A program made the position numbers and the translations under genes. From Deferribacteres bacterium (GTDB lineage Bacteria > Chrysiogenota > Deferribacteres > Deferribacterales > Geovibrionaceae): DNA of 64,000 nucleotides. Every line of letters begins with the position of its first letter. Position 1 is the stretch's first letter. Under the pieces are notes generated by a model that was not told the origin of the DNA, searched no databases, and saw only the letters and a list, made by a program, of their open reading frames with translations. Positions 44,772 through 52,857 of this stretch are shown here, piece after piece. The stretch is from NCBI GenBank assembly GCA_023395255.1, contig JAEWZN010000014.1:1-64000 (forward strand). Reading direction: 5' to 3'.

Positions 44772-45520
44772 CAGCAAGGGCACAGCAGGAAAAATTCTGG
44801 AATAACAAAGCAAAGAACTTCCCCCGTTATGAAGCCGGGGAAGATAATTATGAGTCGCGCATGCTGAACATCGCCCTCAGTCACGGGGTGGTTTTCAAAG
44901 ATGCGGATATTCTTGATGTCGGCTGCGGAAGCGGCATGTACACCATCCGCCTTGCGAAAGAGGCAAAGCATGTCACCGCTGCTGATATATCAAGCGAGAT
45001 GCTGAGCATACTTAAAGATGACGCGGCGGCGCAGGGTATAAACAATATTGTGACATACCTCGGCGACTGGCTTGAGTTTAAATCTGACAGGAAGTTCGAT
45101 GTTGTTTTCTGCTCCATGACACCGGCTGTGCAGTCTGAGGAAGGCAGGCTTAAGGTTCTGGAACATGCAAAAGGCTGGGTTGTATATATGGGTTTTGCCG
45201 GGAGGATGGAGTCGTGTATGCTTTCCGGTCTTTATCAGCATTACGGCATTATACCCAAAAAGTTCAACGATGCCCCCGCCATGCGTGAGTGGCTTCAGAA
45301 CAGGAGAGCGGAGTACACTGCATATCCTGTCGAGGGTGAATGGGTTGTGCCCAGAACCTATGAGGAGGCTGCTTCAAACTGCCGTGACATGCTTTCAATA
45401 TACGGTGTGACACCGGAGGAGGACTTGCTGGAAAAATATATCAGGCCTCATCTGGATGAAAGCGGAAAGTACATCGAGCGCACCGCATACAGCATAGAGA
45501 TGATAATATGGCGCGTCTGA
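44759..45520 (+). CDS. SAM-dependent methyltransferase (class I)
   Basis: This 253-residue cytoplasmic enzyme has SAM-binding motif ILDVGCGSGMYTIRLA, then TAADISSEML as motif II. Small-molecule methyltransferases of this type resemble UbiE. It starts inside the end of the TonB receptor gene (13-base overlap) and overlaps the binding-protein gene by 13 bases. The three genes are therefore translated together. In that context it may methylate the imported or synthesised metal ligand. Confidence 0.82.
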   Translation: MDTVAARAQQEKFWNNKAKNFPRYEAGEDNYESRMLNIALSHGVVFKDADILDVGCGSGMYTIRLAKEAKHVTAADISSEMLSILKDDAAAQGINNIVTYLGDWLEFKSDRKFDVVFCSMTPAVQSEEGRLKVLEHAKGWVVYMGFAGRMESCMLSGLYQHYGIIPKKFNDAPAMREWLQNRRAEYTAYPVEGEWVVPRTYEEAASNCRDMLSIYGVTPEEDLLEKYIRPHLDESGKYIERTAYSIEMIIWRV

Positions 45521-46566
45521 TTATATGTCTTTTCGCCCTTCTGCTTGCTCCTGCCGCATGGGCGAAGACTGTTACCGATGTTTTCGGCCGCACTGTCAAT
45601 GTGCCTGATAGGGTTGAAAGGGTGATTTCCATCGGCAGCAGCATGGCATTTGTTACCTATCTCAGGGCACAGAATCTGGCTGTCGGTGTTGAGGATGTGG
45701 AGAAAGCTGCGGATTACACCAAGCCGTATATTCAGGCTAATTTTGAGACGGTGAAGGATCTCCCCGTGATAGGCAAAGCGGGCGCGGTGCGCATGCCGAA
45801 CTATGAGAGGATTATAAGCCTCAAGCCTGATGTGGTGTTTATAGTATCAACGGACAGGGGCGAGCCGGATCTTGTTCAGCGTAAACTGAATATCCCGGTT
45901 GTTGCTGTGGGCTACGGTCTGCCGAACTTTGATCAGGATGTTTTCTTCCGTTCGATCAGGATTACTGCCGAGGTTCTCAACAGGAAGGAGAGAGCAGAGG
46001 AACTCATATCATACATAAAAAGCCTGACAGTTAAGCTGAACCGTGCACCGGAGAAGAAGGCCGAGGCTTATCTGGGCGCTATTTCCTATAAAGGGCATCA
46101 GGGGCTGAACAGCACTGCGGCGGATTTTCTTCCCATGCAGCTTGCAGGGATAAAAAACACTGCTGACGGAGAGCGGAAAAGCGGCCAGTTCTTCGTGAAC
46201 CGTGAGTATGTTCTGGCGAAGAATCCGGAAATAATTTTCATCGACGGAAACGGTTTGCCGCTTATTGCTGATGACGCGCGGAAGCACCCTGAGTTTTACT
46301 CAAGGCTCAGGGCGTTCAGAAACGGAAAGGTCTTTCTGCTTCTCCCCCATACAACTTACTTTACTAACCCTGAGATGCTTTATGTAAATGCTTTTCTTAT
46401 GGCGAAGTCGGCATATCCTGAAATATACGGCGACATAGACCCGGCCGCAGTGGCGGATGAGATTGTATCTGCATTCACAGGCAAGGGAATGTACGGTTTT
46501 CTTAAAAAGACAACGGGCGGCTACGGTGTTCTGGAACTGACCTCTGACGGCATAAAAATCAAATAA
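45508..46566 (+). CDS. Periplasmic metal-chelate binding protein (FepB/BtuF class)
   Basis: This 352-residue protein has a signal peptide (ending AWA near residue 19) and two lobes typical of class III binding proteins. It begins VTDVFGRTVNVPDRVERVISIGSS, contains ISLKPDVVFIV, and has a late VFLLLPHTTYFTNPEMLYVNAF block. It would pass the substrate from the TonB receptor to an inner-membrane ABC transporter. No permease or ATPase gene follows; a terminator comes next. The missing parts must be encoded elsewhere. Confidence 0.85.
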   Translation: MARLIICLFALLLAPAAWAKTVTDVFGRTVNVPDRVERVISIGSSMAFVTYLRAQNLAVGVEDVEKAADYTKPYIQANFETVKDLPVIGKAGAVRMPNYERIISLKPDVVFIVSTDRGEPDLVQRKLNIPVVAVGYGLPNFDQDVFFRSIRITAEVLNRKERAEELISYIKSLTVKLNRAPEKKAEAYLGAISYKGHQGLNSTAADFLPMQLAGIKNTADGERKSGQFFVNREYVLAKNPEIIFIDGNGLPLIADDARKHPEFYSRLRAFRNGKVFLLLPHTTYFTNPEMLYVNAFLMAKSAYPEIYGDIDPAAVADEIVSAFTGKGMYGFLKKTTGGYGVLELTSDGIKIK

Positions 46567-46606
46567 AAAAGGGAGCCTCTTGCGGGGCTCCCTGTCTGTT
46601 CTTTTA
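46565..46606. terminator. Bidirectional terminator between the TonB operon and rpsR
   Basis: GGGAGCC (46571-46577) pairs with GGCTCCC (46586-46592). A TTCTTTT run follows on the plus strand and a run of T (from AAATAAAAAA) on the minus strand. It ends the TonB operon and the rpsF-ssb-rpsR operon. Confidence 0.85.
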
Positions 46607-46625
46607 ATTGCGTTTCAGCCTGATA

Positions 46626-46856
46626 TTATCTGTCAAGGCTGAAGGGGAGAAGGATGATGGTACGTGCGGTTTTAACAGCAGAAGCCAGTGCTCTCTGGTG
46701 TCTTGCGCATGTGCCAGTAAGCCTTCTGGGCATTATTTTACCTCTTTCGGTTACGAAACCTCTGAGGAGTTTAGCGTCTTTGTAGTCTATATCGATTTTT
46801 TCCGCGCAGAACCTGCACACTTTCTTTTTCTGAAATTTTCTTCTTAAAACAGCCAT
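46626..46856 (-). CDS. rpsR: 30S ribosomal protein S18
   Basis: This 76-residue protein carries the S18 signature ([22 protein letters not shown]). It has a C-x2-C pair near residue 14 and another Cys later, the zinc-binding (C+) form. It is the last gene of the rpsF-ssb-rpsR operon, 28 bases after ssb. Confidence 0.97.
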   Translation of the reverse strand: MAVLRRKFQKKKVCRFCAEKIDIDYKDAKLLRGFVTERGKIMPRRLTGTCARHQRALASAVKTARTIILLPFSLDR

Positions 46857-46884
46857 TTTATATAGTCCTCCGTTTGCTCAGCGC

Positions 46885-47298
46885 CTAAAACGGTATGTCG
46901 TCTTCGCTGAAATCGTCGCTGCTGCCGCCTGAAGAGAAGCCGCCGTCACTGCCTGAATAGTCTCCGCCTTTGTCCCCTCTTCTTGATGAGACAAGCTGGA
47001 TATTTTCGGCGATCACTTCATGCTTGCTGCGTTTCTGTCCTTCCTGCTCCCACACATTCTGGGAGAGGCGTCCTTCCACCAGTACAGGGCTGCCTTTCGT
47101 GAGGTATTCCCCGCAGATTTCGCCGAGTTTGCCGAAAGCCACTATGTCGATGAACATTGTCTCTTCCTTGTCCTTGCTTCTTCTGCTGTTTACAGCGAGG
47201 CCGAACTTGGCCACTGCGAGATCCCTTCCGGGAACATATCTTACTTCGGGGTTGCGGGTACAGTTACCCAACAGTACTACCTTGTTGAAAAAGCCCAT
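46885..47298 (-). CDS. ssb: Single-stranded DNA-binding protein
   Basis: This 137-residue protein has an N-terminal OB-fold (residues 1-105, beginning FFNKVVLLGNCTRNPE). A Gly/Ser/Asp linker follows, with the acidic tip DDIPF that recruits repair and replication partners. It has the classic position between rpsF and rpsR. Confidence 0.96.
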   Translation of the reverse strand: MGFFNKVVLLGNCTRNPEVRYVPGRDLAVAKFGLAVNSRRSKDKEETMFIDIVAFGKLGEICGEYLTKGSPVLVEGRLSQNVWEQEGQKRSKHEVIAENIQLVSSRRGDKGGDYSGSDGGFSSGGSSDDFSEDDIPF

Positions 47299-47331
47299 GG
47301 TAAATTCCTTATCCGGCGGATATTTATATTG

Positions 47332-47772
47332 TTATTCGGAAGTTTCTTCCGAGTCAGTCTCTGCAGCCGAGTCATCGCCGTCCTCAAAGGGAGCTCTGTC
47401 CTCTCTGGGTTTTCTGGGGTTGACTTTCTTGCCCTTTCTGTCAGGTCTGGGAGCGGGGTCTTTTCTGGGTTTCAGTTTGAATTTCTTATCGTCGATTTTG
47501 ACGATGCAGAACCTGAGAACGTCCTCGCTGTAGCGGTAGCGTTTTTCAAGCTCTTCGTTGTAGTTGCCGCCGGCGTTGTACTGAATAAGGAAGTAGTAGC
47601 CTTCGCGGTAGTCTTCAACTTCGTAAGCGAAAGAAAGTTTGCCCCATGGCTCAACTTTAAGAATTTCGCCGCCGTTCTGCTCAATGTTCCCCTTGAAAAA
47701 CTCAAGGTTTGCGTCAATCTCTTCCTGCGTAAGGTCGGGACGGACGATGAAAATAGTTTCGTAAGTAACCAA
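47332..47772 (-). CDS. rpsF: 30S ribosomal protein S6
   Basis: This 146-residue protein begins YETIFIVRPDLTQEEI, the S6 fold, with the usual helix and strand pattern up to about residue 100. It has a long charged C-terminal extension ending in a Glu/Ser/Asp tail, longer than the E. coli mature tail of glutamates. It is the first gene of the operon. Confidence 0.96.
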   Translation of the reverse strand: MVTYETIFIVRPDLTQEEIDANLEFFKGNIEQNGGEILKVEPWGKLSFAYEVEDYREGYYFLIQYNAGGNYNEELEKRYRYSEDVLRFCIVKIDDKKFKLKPRKDPAPRPDRKGKKVNPRKPREDRAPFEDGDDSAAETDSEETSE

Positions 47773-47793
47773 TTTGTCCTCCTTTTGGTTAAA

Positions 47794-47823
47794 GCCGCAG
47801 ATTCATCAGCTCTGCAGCAAGGC
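47794..47823 (-). promoter_or_regulatory. Leader hairpin upstream of rpsF
   Basis: On the minus strand GCAGA pairs with TCTGC around a nine-base loop, with GCC/GGC below and a five-base bulge on one side. It sits about 20 bases before rpsF, where S6:S18-binding leader motifs are found in many bacteria. A match to that motif is not proven. Confidence 0.35.
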
Positions 47824-47831
47824 AGAAGATC

Positions 47832-47860
47832 TTTTTATCAATACCTATGCGGTAAGTCAA
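47832..47860 (-). promoter_or_regulatory. Possible rpsF operon promoter
   Basis: On the minus strand TTGACT (47855-47860), 17 bases and TAAAAA (47832-47837) lie directly upstream of the leader hairpin. Confidence 0.45.
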
Positions 47861-47974
47861 CCGAAAAGATCCTTTTTTATGGTGGATTCCGGGCATCAGC
47901 CCAATATTGTTTGTTACTATTATATACGGATGTGTGCTTAAGAGGCAGGGAAGAATTTTTTCAGGAGGTTTATC

Positions 47975-48703
47975 ATGAAGTACGTACTGGCTGTGATTAT
48001 GTTTCTGATGACCGTTTCGGTTTATGCGGGGGAATCTGTTGTGTATAAGTCCGGCAGTGCCGAATACGAAGGTTTTTACTCGCCCGTTTCAGCGAAGGCT
48101 CCTCTGGTTCTCATCGTCCATGACTGGGACGGTCTGGACGGATATGAGATTAAAAGAGTCGAAATGCTTAACAAATTGGGTTATTCTGCATTTGCCGTTG
48201 ATATGTTCGGAAAAGGTGTCCGCCCTGAGGAGATTGCAGAGAGGAGACGGCTCACAGGTGAGCTTTACGCTGACAGGGAAAAGATGAGGAGAATCCTTCA
48301 GGCAGGTTTCGACAAGGCTGAATCCCTCGGCGCGAACACGGGCAACGCAGTGATTATCGGCTACTGCTTCGGCGGAACTGTGGCTCTGGAATACGCAAGG
48401 AGCGGCGCACCGCTTAAATCATTCATCTCCTTCCACGGCGGAATAGATACCCCGCAGGGGCAGGACTATTCCGGAACAAAGGGCGAAGTGGTGATTTTCC
48501 ACGGAACGGCTGACGCCGCTGTGAGCATGGAGAGTTTTGCAAAGCTTGCCGTACAGCTTGAAAACGAAGGGGTAAGGCATGAGATGACCACCTACAGCGG
48601 TGCTCCCCATGCTTTCACTGTTTTCGGTTCACAAAGCTACCGCAGGGATGCGGATGAAAAATCATGGAAACGCTTCACGGAGTATCTGAAAGAAATTTTT
48701 TAA
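47975..48703 (+). CDS. Exported dienelactone-hydrolase family protein
   Basis: This 242-residue protein has a signal peptide (residues 1-19) and then an alpha/beta hydrolase. Its nucleophile motif is G-Y-C-F-G-G (Cys nucleophile, as in dienelactone hydrolase), with an acidic residue in GTADAAV and the His in GAPHAF. Family members open lactone rings or cleave small esters; the substrate is unknown. AGGAGG precedes the ATG. The gene is nine bases before rluD. Confidence 0.85.
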   Translation: MKYVLAVIMFLMTVSVYAGESVVYKSGSAEYEGFYSPVSAKAPLVLIVHDWDGLDGYEIKRVEMLNKLGYSAFAVDMFGKGVRPEEIAERRRLTGELYADREKMRRILQAGFDKAESLGANTGNAVIIGYCFGGTVALEYARSGAPLKSFISFHGGIDTPQGQDYSGTKGEVVIFHGTADAAVSMESFAKLAVQLENEGVRHEMTTYSGAPHAFTVFGSQSYRRDADEKSWKRFTEYLKEIF

Positions 48704-48712
48704 GAAGGAACA

Positions 48713-49636
48713 ATGAGATTCACAGACGAAACAGCAGAAGTTATTGAATTTACGGCAGATGATGCAGGGGTGCGGCTTGATGTGCTGCTTGCGGCAAAAT
48801 CCGGCCGGAGCCGGAGCTTCGCCGCCGAGGTTATAGAAGAAGGTCTGGTCGAGGTCAACGGGCGGATTCCAGCTAAGTCCCTCAAGGTAAAAAAGGGGGA
48901 TGTTATCCGCATGGAGATCCCGGTGGAGGAGGCTCCGAGCCTTGAGCCGCAGCCCGTTGACTTTGACGTGATATTTGAGGACGAAAACATGATTGTGGTG
49001 AACAAGCCCGCAGGGGTGACTGTGCACCCCGCACCGGGGTCTCCGGACAGAACACTGGTGAACGGGCTTCTTTACCGATACCGTATCGAAGATTACAACG
49101 ACTTCCGGCCGGGCATAGTCCACAGGCTGGACAGGGACACGTCAGGGCTGATTCTGGTCGCAAGGAACAGGGATGCGCGTGAAAAGCTCTCTTCCCTTTT
49201 TTTGAACCGCACCGTGGACAAACGTTATCTCGCTTTCTGCTGGGGAACCCCTAAATTTGACACCCTTATTGTTGACGAACCCATAGGCAGACACCCCGCA
49301 GACCGCAAACGGATGGCAGTCAGGGAGGACGGGCGTCCCGCAAAGAGCCTTTTTACCGTAAAAGAACGTTATAAAAACGCCTTTCTTGCAGAGGTGCGCA
49401 TATACACCGGACGCACTCACCAGATAAGGGTTCATGCTGCTCATATTGGACATCCGATACTTGACGATTCGCTTTACGGCGGAAAACATAACAGGGGTTA
49501 CAAAATTGAAAGGCAGGCTTTGCACTCCTGGAAACTCACTTTTAAAAGCCCTTTTGTTCAAAAAGAAATGGATTTTTGCGCCCCTTTGCCCCATGAAATG
49601 GAGCTTCTGAGGGAGAGGCTCCTGAGCGCGAAATAG
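48713..49636 (+). CDS. rluD: Ribosomal large-subunit pseudouridine synthase, RluD family
   Basis: This 307-residue protein has an N-terminal S4 RNA-binding domain (about residues 15-75). The catalytic domain includes the active-site Asp in HRLDRDTSGL and the GRTHQIRVH block. It converts specific uridines of 23S rRNA helix 69 to pseudouridine if it is the RluD orthologue; RluC-type specificity is not excluded. AAGGA precedes the ATG. Confidence 0.9.
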   Translation: MRFTDETAEVIEFTADDAGVRLDVLLAAKSGRSRSFAAEVIEEGLVEVNGRIPAKSLKVKKGDVIRMEIPVEEAPSLEPQPVDFDVIFEDENMIVVNKPAGVTVHPAPGSPDRTLVNGLLYRYRIEDYNDFRPGIVHRLDRDTSGLILVARNRDAREKLSSLFLNRTVDKRYLAFCWGTPKFDTLIVDEPIGRHPADRKRMAVREDGRPAKSLFTVKERYKNAFLAEVRIYTGRTHQIRVHAAHIGHPILDDSLYGGKHNRGYKIERQALHSWKLTFKSPFVQKEMDFCAPLPHEMELLRERLLSAK

Positions 49637-49718
49637 TATAGAGAAAACCTATACCTTCTATTAGTTTACAATACCCCGAAAACGCCAAATCCTTTGATCT
49701 GTAAAACGATGTTTCTTG

Positions 49719-49747
49719 TTGACAGTGATGATGCGGTATGATAGACA
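49719..49747 (+). promoter_or_regulatory. Possible promoter of the nuo operon
   Basis: TTGACA (49719-49724) is followed after 17 bases by TAGACA (49742-49747), a weak -10. It lies 34 bases before nuoA. Confidence 0.4.
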
Positions 49748-49754
49748 TTGCATA

Positions 49755-49771
49755 CTGTATACAAAATACAG
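49755..49771 (+). promoter_or_regulatory. Inverted repeat overlapping the nuoA leader
   Basis: CTGTAT (49755-49760) and ATACAG (49766-49771) form a perfect 6-bp inverted repeat with a five-base centre, just before the nuoA ribosome-binding site. It could be an operator or an mRNA hairpin. Confidence 0.35.
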
Positions 49772-49780
49772 AGGTGTGGT

Positions 49781-50134
49781 ATGAATGAGTATTTGCCAGT
49801 CGCAATCCTTATGCTGATTGCAGGCGCGATAGGCGCCATCATGATGTTTATGGGCGGTCTTATACGTCCGAAAAAGTACGATAAGGTTAAAAACTCCGTT
49901 TACGAATGCGGTATGCCGGAGTTCTCGGATGCCAGAAAAAGGTACAACGTCAGGTTCTACATAGTCGCCCTGCTTTTTGTTCTCTTCGATGTAGAAATAG
50001 TGTTTCTTTATCCGTGGGCTGTCGCTTTCGGAGATATAGGGCTTTACGGGCTTGTCGCTATGTTCATGTTCCTGATAATTCTTGTCATCGGATTTCTGTA
50101 TGAGTGGAAAAAAGGAGCTCTGGAATGGGTGTAA
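49781..50134 (+). CDS. nuoA: NADH-quinone oxidoreductase subunit A
   Basis: This 117-residue subunit has three membrane helices. It carries the conserved loop [20 protein letters not shown] between helices 1 and 2 and [12 protein letters not shown] in helix 2-3, typical of NuoA. ATG 49781 follows AGAGGTGTGG; an upstream ATG at 49748 is less likely. It is the first gene of the complex I operon and overlaps nuoB by ten bases. Confidence 0.96.
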   Translation: MNEYLPVAILMLIAGAIGAIMMFMGGLIRPKKYDKVKNSVYECGMPEFSDARKRYNVRFYIVALLFVLFDVEIVFLYPWAVAFGDIGLYGLVAMFMFLIILVIGFLYEWKKGALEWV

Positions 50135-50601
50135 TGACGAATAAGCTGCCGGACAATGTTATCACCACAACGGTGGACAGTGTCATCAACTGGGGAAGAA
50201 AATCTTCCCTCTGGCCTGTGACTTTCGGCCTTGCCTGTTGTGCCATTGAGATGATGGCGACAGGCGCCGCCAAGCACGACCTTGACAGGCTCGGTATCAT
50301 CTTCCGTGCCACACCCCGTCAGGCAGACGTGATGATAGTCGCAGGAACCGTTACCCGCAAGATGGCTCCCATCGTGCGCAAAGTGTGGGATCAGATGCCT
50401 GAGCCCAAATGGTGTATTGCAATGGGAAGCTGCGCAACAAGCGGCGGTATTTATGATACATACTCCACGGTTCAGGGTGTCGATGAGATTCTCCCCGTGG
50501 ATTTTTACGTTCCCGGATGCCCTCCCAGACCTGAGGCTCTGCTTGACGCTATTGTTGAGCTTCAGAAAAAAATCATGACAGAAAAAGTGGTAAGGAAATA
50601 G
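50125..50601 (+). CDS. nuoB: NADH-quinone oxidoreductase subunit B
   Basis: This 158-residue subunit holds cluster N2, the last electron carrier before quinone. Ligands are seen in [17 protein letters not shown] and [12 protein letters not shown] 50125 has GGAG seven bases upstream and overlaps nuoA; ATG 50134 is possible. Confidence 0.97.
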   Translation: MGVMTNKLPDNVITTTVDSVINWGRKSSLWPVTFGLACCAIEMMATGAAKHDLDRLGIIFRATPRQADVMIVAGTVTRKMAPIVRKVWDQMPEPKWCIAMGSCATSGGIYDTYSTVQGVDEILPVDFYVPGCPPRPEALLDAIVELQKKIMTEKVVRK

Positions 50602-50610
50602 GGGGCGGCA

Positions 50611-51108
50611 ATGAATTTTACCGAATTAACCACACAGCTTGAGCAGCTTTTCCCCGGCAAGCTGAACTGTTACACGCAGTTCGGCTGTAATTTTGTCAGG
50701 GTTAAGGATGATGCGGTTTATAAAAGCGTTCTCCGCGCGCTGAAAGAGAAGTTTTCCTTCAGGTACATGGTGGACGTTATCGCCACCCACTGGCCTAAAA
50801 AAGCAGACAAGTTTGAGGTCACAAACAACCTCTACTCAATCGAGAACAAGCTCAGGGTGTTTGTGAAACTTTCAAGACCCGATCACGTCTTCCCCACGAT
50901 TACTGATATATGGAAAGGCGCAGACCTTATGGAGAGGGAAGAGTACGACCTTATGGGAATCGTATTCGAAGGTCACCCCGATCTGAGAAGAGTTCTTCTC
51001 CCCGACTTCTTCGAGGGGCACCCGCTCAGGAAAGACTTCCCTCTGAAAGAGAGGAAGTGGTTCAACAAGACTGACGAGCAGCGTCTCGGTATCAAGTTCA
51101 CCAAATAA
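50611..51108 (+). CDS. nuoC: NADH-quinone oxidoreductase subunit C
   Basis: This 165-residue 30-kDa-type subunit of the peripheral arm contains the family block EREEYDLMGIVFEGHPDLRRV near the C-terminus and LRKDFPL. It is separate from nuoD, unlike the fused nuoCD of E. coli. It is nine bases after nuoB. Confidence 0.95.
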   Translation: MNFTELTTQLEQLFPGKLNCYTQFGCNFVRVKDDAVYKSVLRALKEKFSFRYMVDVIATHWPKKADKFEVTNNLYSIENKLRVFVKLSRPDHVFPTITDIWKGADLMEREEYDLMGIVFEGHPDLRRVLLPDFFEGHPLRKDFPLKERKWFNKTDEQRLGIKFTK

Positions 51109-51124
51109 GGGGTTGGAGACGGTT

Positions 51125-52312
51125 ATGCAGAACATTAACAATAACGTAGCCGAAGTGGTTACCGTCAACATGGGACCCCAGCACCCCAGTACTCACGGGG
51201 TTCTGAGGCTTGTTGTCGATCTTGACGGCGAAACAATAGTAAACGTAACCCCTGATGTGGGTTATCTTCACAGGGGAACTGAAAAGCTTGCGGAAAACAG
51301 GACTTACCATCAGTTTATCCCCCTTACGGACAGGCTGGACTACCTTTCCCCCCTGTCCAACAACCTTGCGTACTGCCTTGCTGTAGAGAAGTTCTTCGGA
51401 GTGAAAATCCCCGAAAGAGCAGACTACATGAGGGTTATGTACGCAGAACTCGCGCGTATAGCCAGCCACCTTGTGTGGATAGCAACCCACGCTCTTGACA
51501 TAGGCGCGATGACTGTTTTCCTCTATGCCTTCCGCGAAAGGGAGCGTGTGCTTGATATGTTCGAGTGCGCCACAGGCCAGAGGATGACAAGCTCATGGAT
51601 CAGAATCGGCGGCATTCGTGAAGATGCTCCTGAGGAGTTCTTCAAGCTTGCCAAATCCTTCGTTGATGAGTTTGACGGTTTCGTTGATCTTTATGAAAAC
51701 CTCCTCACCAACAACAGGATATGGAAAATGAGAACCATAGGCATCGGCGTTCTCAACGCTGACGATGCTCAGGACTACGGCACAAGCGGCCCCCTTATGA
51801 GAGGCGCAGGTCTTGACTTCGACCTCAGACGTGACGAGCCGTACTGCTGTTATGACAAATTCAAGTTCGAAGTTCCCACTCAGCCGGAGGGGGATACTTA
51901 CGCACGTTATAAAGTGAGAATGAAGGAGCTCCGCGAGGCGAACAAAATTGTTGCCCAGACTCTTGCATCTCTCCCCGAAGGACCCGTTATGACGGACGAC
52001 CCCAGAGTGGCAATGCCCTCACATGAGGACGTTTATGAAAGAATGGAGTCCCTCATCAGAAGGTTCTACCTGATCTCCAAAGGCTTCCGTCCTCCCAAGG
52101 GCGAGACGTATCAGGGAATCGAAGCTCCCAAAGGTGAGCTTGGCTTCTACATCGTCAGCGAAGGAGAGGAAAGACCCTACAGGCTTAAAATCCGTGCTCC
52201 TTCCTATGTGAACCTCGGCGTGCTTAACCACATGGCCAAAGGTCACATGCTCGCAGACCTTGTTGCGATCATCGGTACAAACGATGTTGTTCTCGGCGAG
52301 ATAGACAGGTAA
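51125..52312 (+). CDS. nuoD: NADH-quinone oxidoreductase subunit D
   Basis: This 395-residue 49-kDa-type subunit helps form the quinone site. It starts with VVTVNMGPQHPSTHGVLRL and has DVGYLHRGTEKL and ARIASHLVW. ATG 51125 has GGAG at good spacing; the TTG at 51113 is not preferred. Confidence 0.97.
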   Translation: MQNINNNVAEVVTVNMGPQHPSTHGVLRLVVDLDGETIVNVTPDVGYLHRGTEKLAENRTYHQFIPLTDRLDYLSPLSNNLAYCLAVEKFFGVKIPERADYMRVMYAELARIASHLVWIATHALDIGAMTVFLYAFRERERVLDMFECATGQRMTSSWIRIGGIREDAPEEFFKLAKSFVDEFDGFVDLYENLLTNNRIWKMRTIGIGVLNADDAQDYGTSGPLMRGAGLDFDLRRDEPYCCYDKFKFEVPTQPEGDTYARYKVRMKELREANKIVAQTLASLPEGPVMTDDPRVAMPSHEDVYERMESLIRRFYLISKGFRPPKGETYQGIEAPKGELGFYIVSEGEERPYRLKIRAPSYVNLGVLNHMAKGHMLADLVAIIGTNDVVLGEIDR

Positions 52313-52323
52313 GGGGGCGCGAT

Positions 52324-52848
52324 ATGACGGAAGTTAAAGCGGTTGTGGAAGAGGTTCAGGAAAGAACCCCCGAAGAGCTTGACTGGACTAAGTGCGATGC
52401 GATATGCGCCCAGTACGCAGGTGCAAAAGGCGCTACAATCCCCGTGCTCCAGAAGGTTCAGGATGCCTACGGCTATCTTTATAAAGAAGTTGTGGAGAGA
52501 GTGGCTGAAAACCTCAACATCTCCTCACACACCCTGTACGGCGTAATTACCTTTTACGCACAGTTCTACACCAAACCCAGAGGCAAGTATGTCATCAGGA
52601 TTTGCAGGGGCACGGCTTGCCATGTTAAGGGTTCCGGAAGGATCTCCGAAGTTGTTTTCGAGGAATTCGGAATCAGAAACGGAGAAACCGATGAAGCCAA
52701 ACTCTTCACCCTTGAAGAGGTTTCATGCATCGGAGCCTGCGGAATGGCTCCTGTTATTATGGTAAACGATAAAACTCACGGTAACCTCACGCCGGAGGAA
52801 TCCAGGAAGATATTCAGGGATTATGCCTCCGGTAAGATGGAAGCGTAG
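52324..52848 (+). CDS. nuoE: NADH-quinone oxidoreductase subunit E
   Basis: This 174-residue thioredoxin-fold subunit has the four ligands of the [2Fe-2S] cluster N1a in CRGTACHVKG and CIGACGMAPV. It forms the NADH module with NuoF. Confidence 0.95.
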   Translation: MTEVKAVVEEVQERTPEELDWTKCDAICAQYAGAKGATIPVLQKVQDAYGYLYKEVVERVAENLNISSHTLYGVITFYAQFYTKPRGKYVIRICRGTACHVKGSGRISEVVFEEFGIRNGETDEAKLFTLEEVSCIGACGMAPVIMVNDKTHGNLTPEESRKIFRDYASGKMEA

Positions 52849-52857
52849 GGACAGGCT

